This document shows, in pieces, positions 63,207 through 64,000 of a stretch of 64,000 bases of DNA. Location of the stretch: assembly GCA_013397435.1 (NCBI GenBank), contig VZRG01000766.1, positions 62,001 through 126,000 of the forward strand. Direction: 5' to 3'. The translations under genes were made by a program, and so were the position numbers. Numbering within the stretch: the first letter of the stretch is position 1; the number at the start of each line of letters is the position of its first letter. The notes beneath the pieces are model-generated. The model searched no databases. It was not told the origin of the DNA and saw nothing but the letters and a program-made list of their open reading frames with translations. Origin of the DNA: Erythrocercus mccallii (taxonomy: Eukaryota; Chordata; Aves; Passeriformes; Dicruridae).

Positions 63207-64000
63207 CTGAAAATATCTTTAATGAGGTATCAGCAGCCTGGAGACCCATGAGGTTATTAGGGATATAAATCAGGACTAAAGCCTCTCTGATCCAGGGAGA
63301 TCAAGAATTTGAACTTGATCTCCAAGCAAGGTGTGACACTTTGGATGATCCCGTGCAGGACAAAGAATTGAACTCAGTCATCTTTGTGGGTCCTTTCCAA
63401 TCCAACTCTGCATGTTCTGTGTAATTGCTTGCCCACTAGCTATGGTGAAAAACACAGGTGGTTTCTTAATTGATGGGGGTTTTTGTTACTTTGTTTTGCT
63501 TTCCTTTCCTTGCATAAGAAGACTAACAAAGCACGATTTCCTCACTAGTGGTACAAAAGGAAGGTTTCTTTTAATAGGATAGGAAAAATATTTCCTGCAA
63601 AGCTCTAATGACAATATTCTGTAAGTTCTGACAGTATTTCAGGTAAGGAGTGTCTCTGGGAAGATGAGAAGCTCCCAGAAAAAAAAAATCCCCCTAAAAA
63701 CATCTGTTTCCAGTATTTTCTGGCTCCTGTTCAAGCACAGAATTAGTCAAAGATGGCCCCACATTTACATCCACCCTCTGCTTTTGCGTAATCCAAGGGC
63801 AGGCAGAAGGTGCACAGGAAGGGAAGACTTTGTCGTTCATATTTGTGGTTAGTCAGGCTTGAAAGGCAGCTCAGCCTTGATCCGACCTGAACTTTGTTTT
63901 GGCTGATGGCTCTTATTCTCTCAACACCAATTCCCCCATCCAAGTTCATCAAAGCAATTTGTAGGAGCCTGCACCTAGGTGCTCTTGTCAGTGGGGAAGG
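63207..64000. other. unique noncoding sequence, end of window
   Basis: Apart from the CR1-like tail at about 63330-63426, no gene or repeat was recognised. ORFs at 63664-63852 (+) and 63743-63952 (-) overlap each other on opposite strands and have no known domain. A gene continuing beyond the window could start or end here unseen. Confidence 0.5.
63330..63426 (+). mobile_element. short CR1-like 3' tail
   Basis: The run CAAAGAATTGAACTCAGTCA, then CTTTGTGGGTCCTTTCCAATCC and CAACTCTGCATGTTCTGTG, follows the sense 3' end of avian CR1 (the GGTTGGACTTGATGATC...CCTTCCAACCCAAACCATTCTATG type). It ends in a decayed ATTCTATG-like octamer. Orientation is plus. It is only about 100 bases and fairly diverged, so the 5' limit is uncertain. 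Confidence 0.55.

Noticed and set aside
1..64000. CRISPR arrays, operons, bacterial promoters, riboswitches, attachment sites
   Set aside because: The sequence is vertebrate nuclear DNA with CR1 and ERV LTRs. No regularly spaced repeats or prokaryotic gene organisation were seen.

Overview
This window reads as nuclear DNA from a bird, most likely a songbird or close relative. The strongest clues are two clear fragments of the avian CR1 LINE family plus one short CR1-like tail. They share the typical antisense 3' end and decayed pieces of the reverse-transcriptase ORF. Six solo retroviral LTRs of avian ERV type support the same view. Nothing looks bacterial: there are no long ORFs, no operons and no ribosome-binding sites. 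The longest ORF is 176 codons, and most ORFs are 60-100 codons, as expected by chance in about 40% GC vertebrate DNA. All identifications are from memory of repeat families and from reading by eye; no search was run.

Layout. 1-7.5 kb is unique AT-rich sequence interrupted by a GC-rich, CpG-enriched patch near 4.1-4.4 kb, the only promoter-like composition in the window. A minus-strand CR1 fragment lies at 7.5-8.0 kb. 8.0-36.3 kb is unique noncoding sequence with one solo LTR (17.3-18.0 kb), homopolymer tracts and a possible ancient MIR-like fragment near 28.2 kb. A second copy of the same LTR family sits at 36.3-37.0 kb. 37.0-45.0 kb is unique sequence holding a perfect 11-bp inverted repeat of TAATCC sites (37.3 kb), an ATTA-rich candidate regulatory stretch (42.8-43.2 kb) and a perfect 22-bp palindrome (43.5 kb). 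45.0-55.6 kb is an insertion-rich island with four solo LTRs from three other families, the best preserved CR1 fragment (50.8-51.7 kb) and a purine-rich tract. 55.6-62.2 kb is unique sequence with small tandem repeats. At 62.3-63.2 kb the minus strand has the best exon-like signals in the window: an open stretch ending at an ideal splice donor, then a strong polypyrimidine-tract acceptor downstream. A short CR1-like tail lies near 63.4 kb.

No known gene could be named. The window is best described as a gene-poor intergenic or intronic segment shaped by LTR and CR1 insertions, with a few candidate regulatory sites and one candidate spliced transcript. No proviral gag, pol or env reading frame was recognised, so all LTRs appear to be solo remnants.
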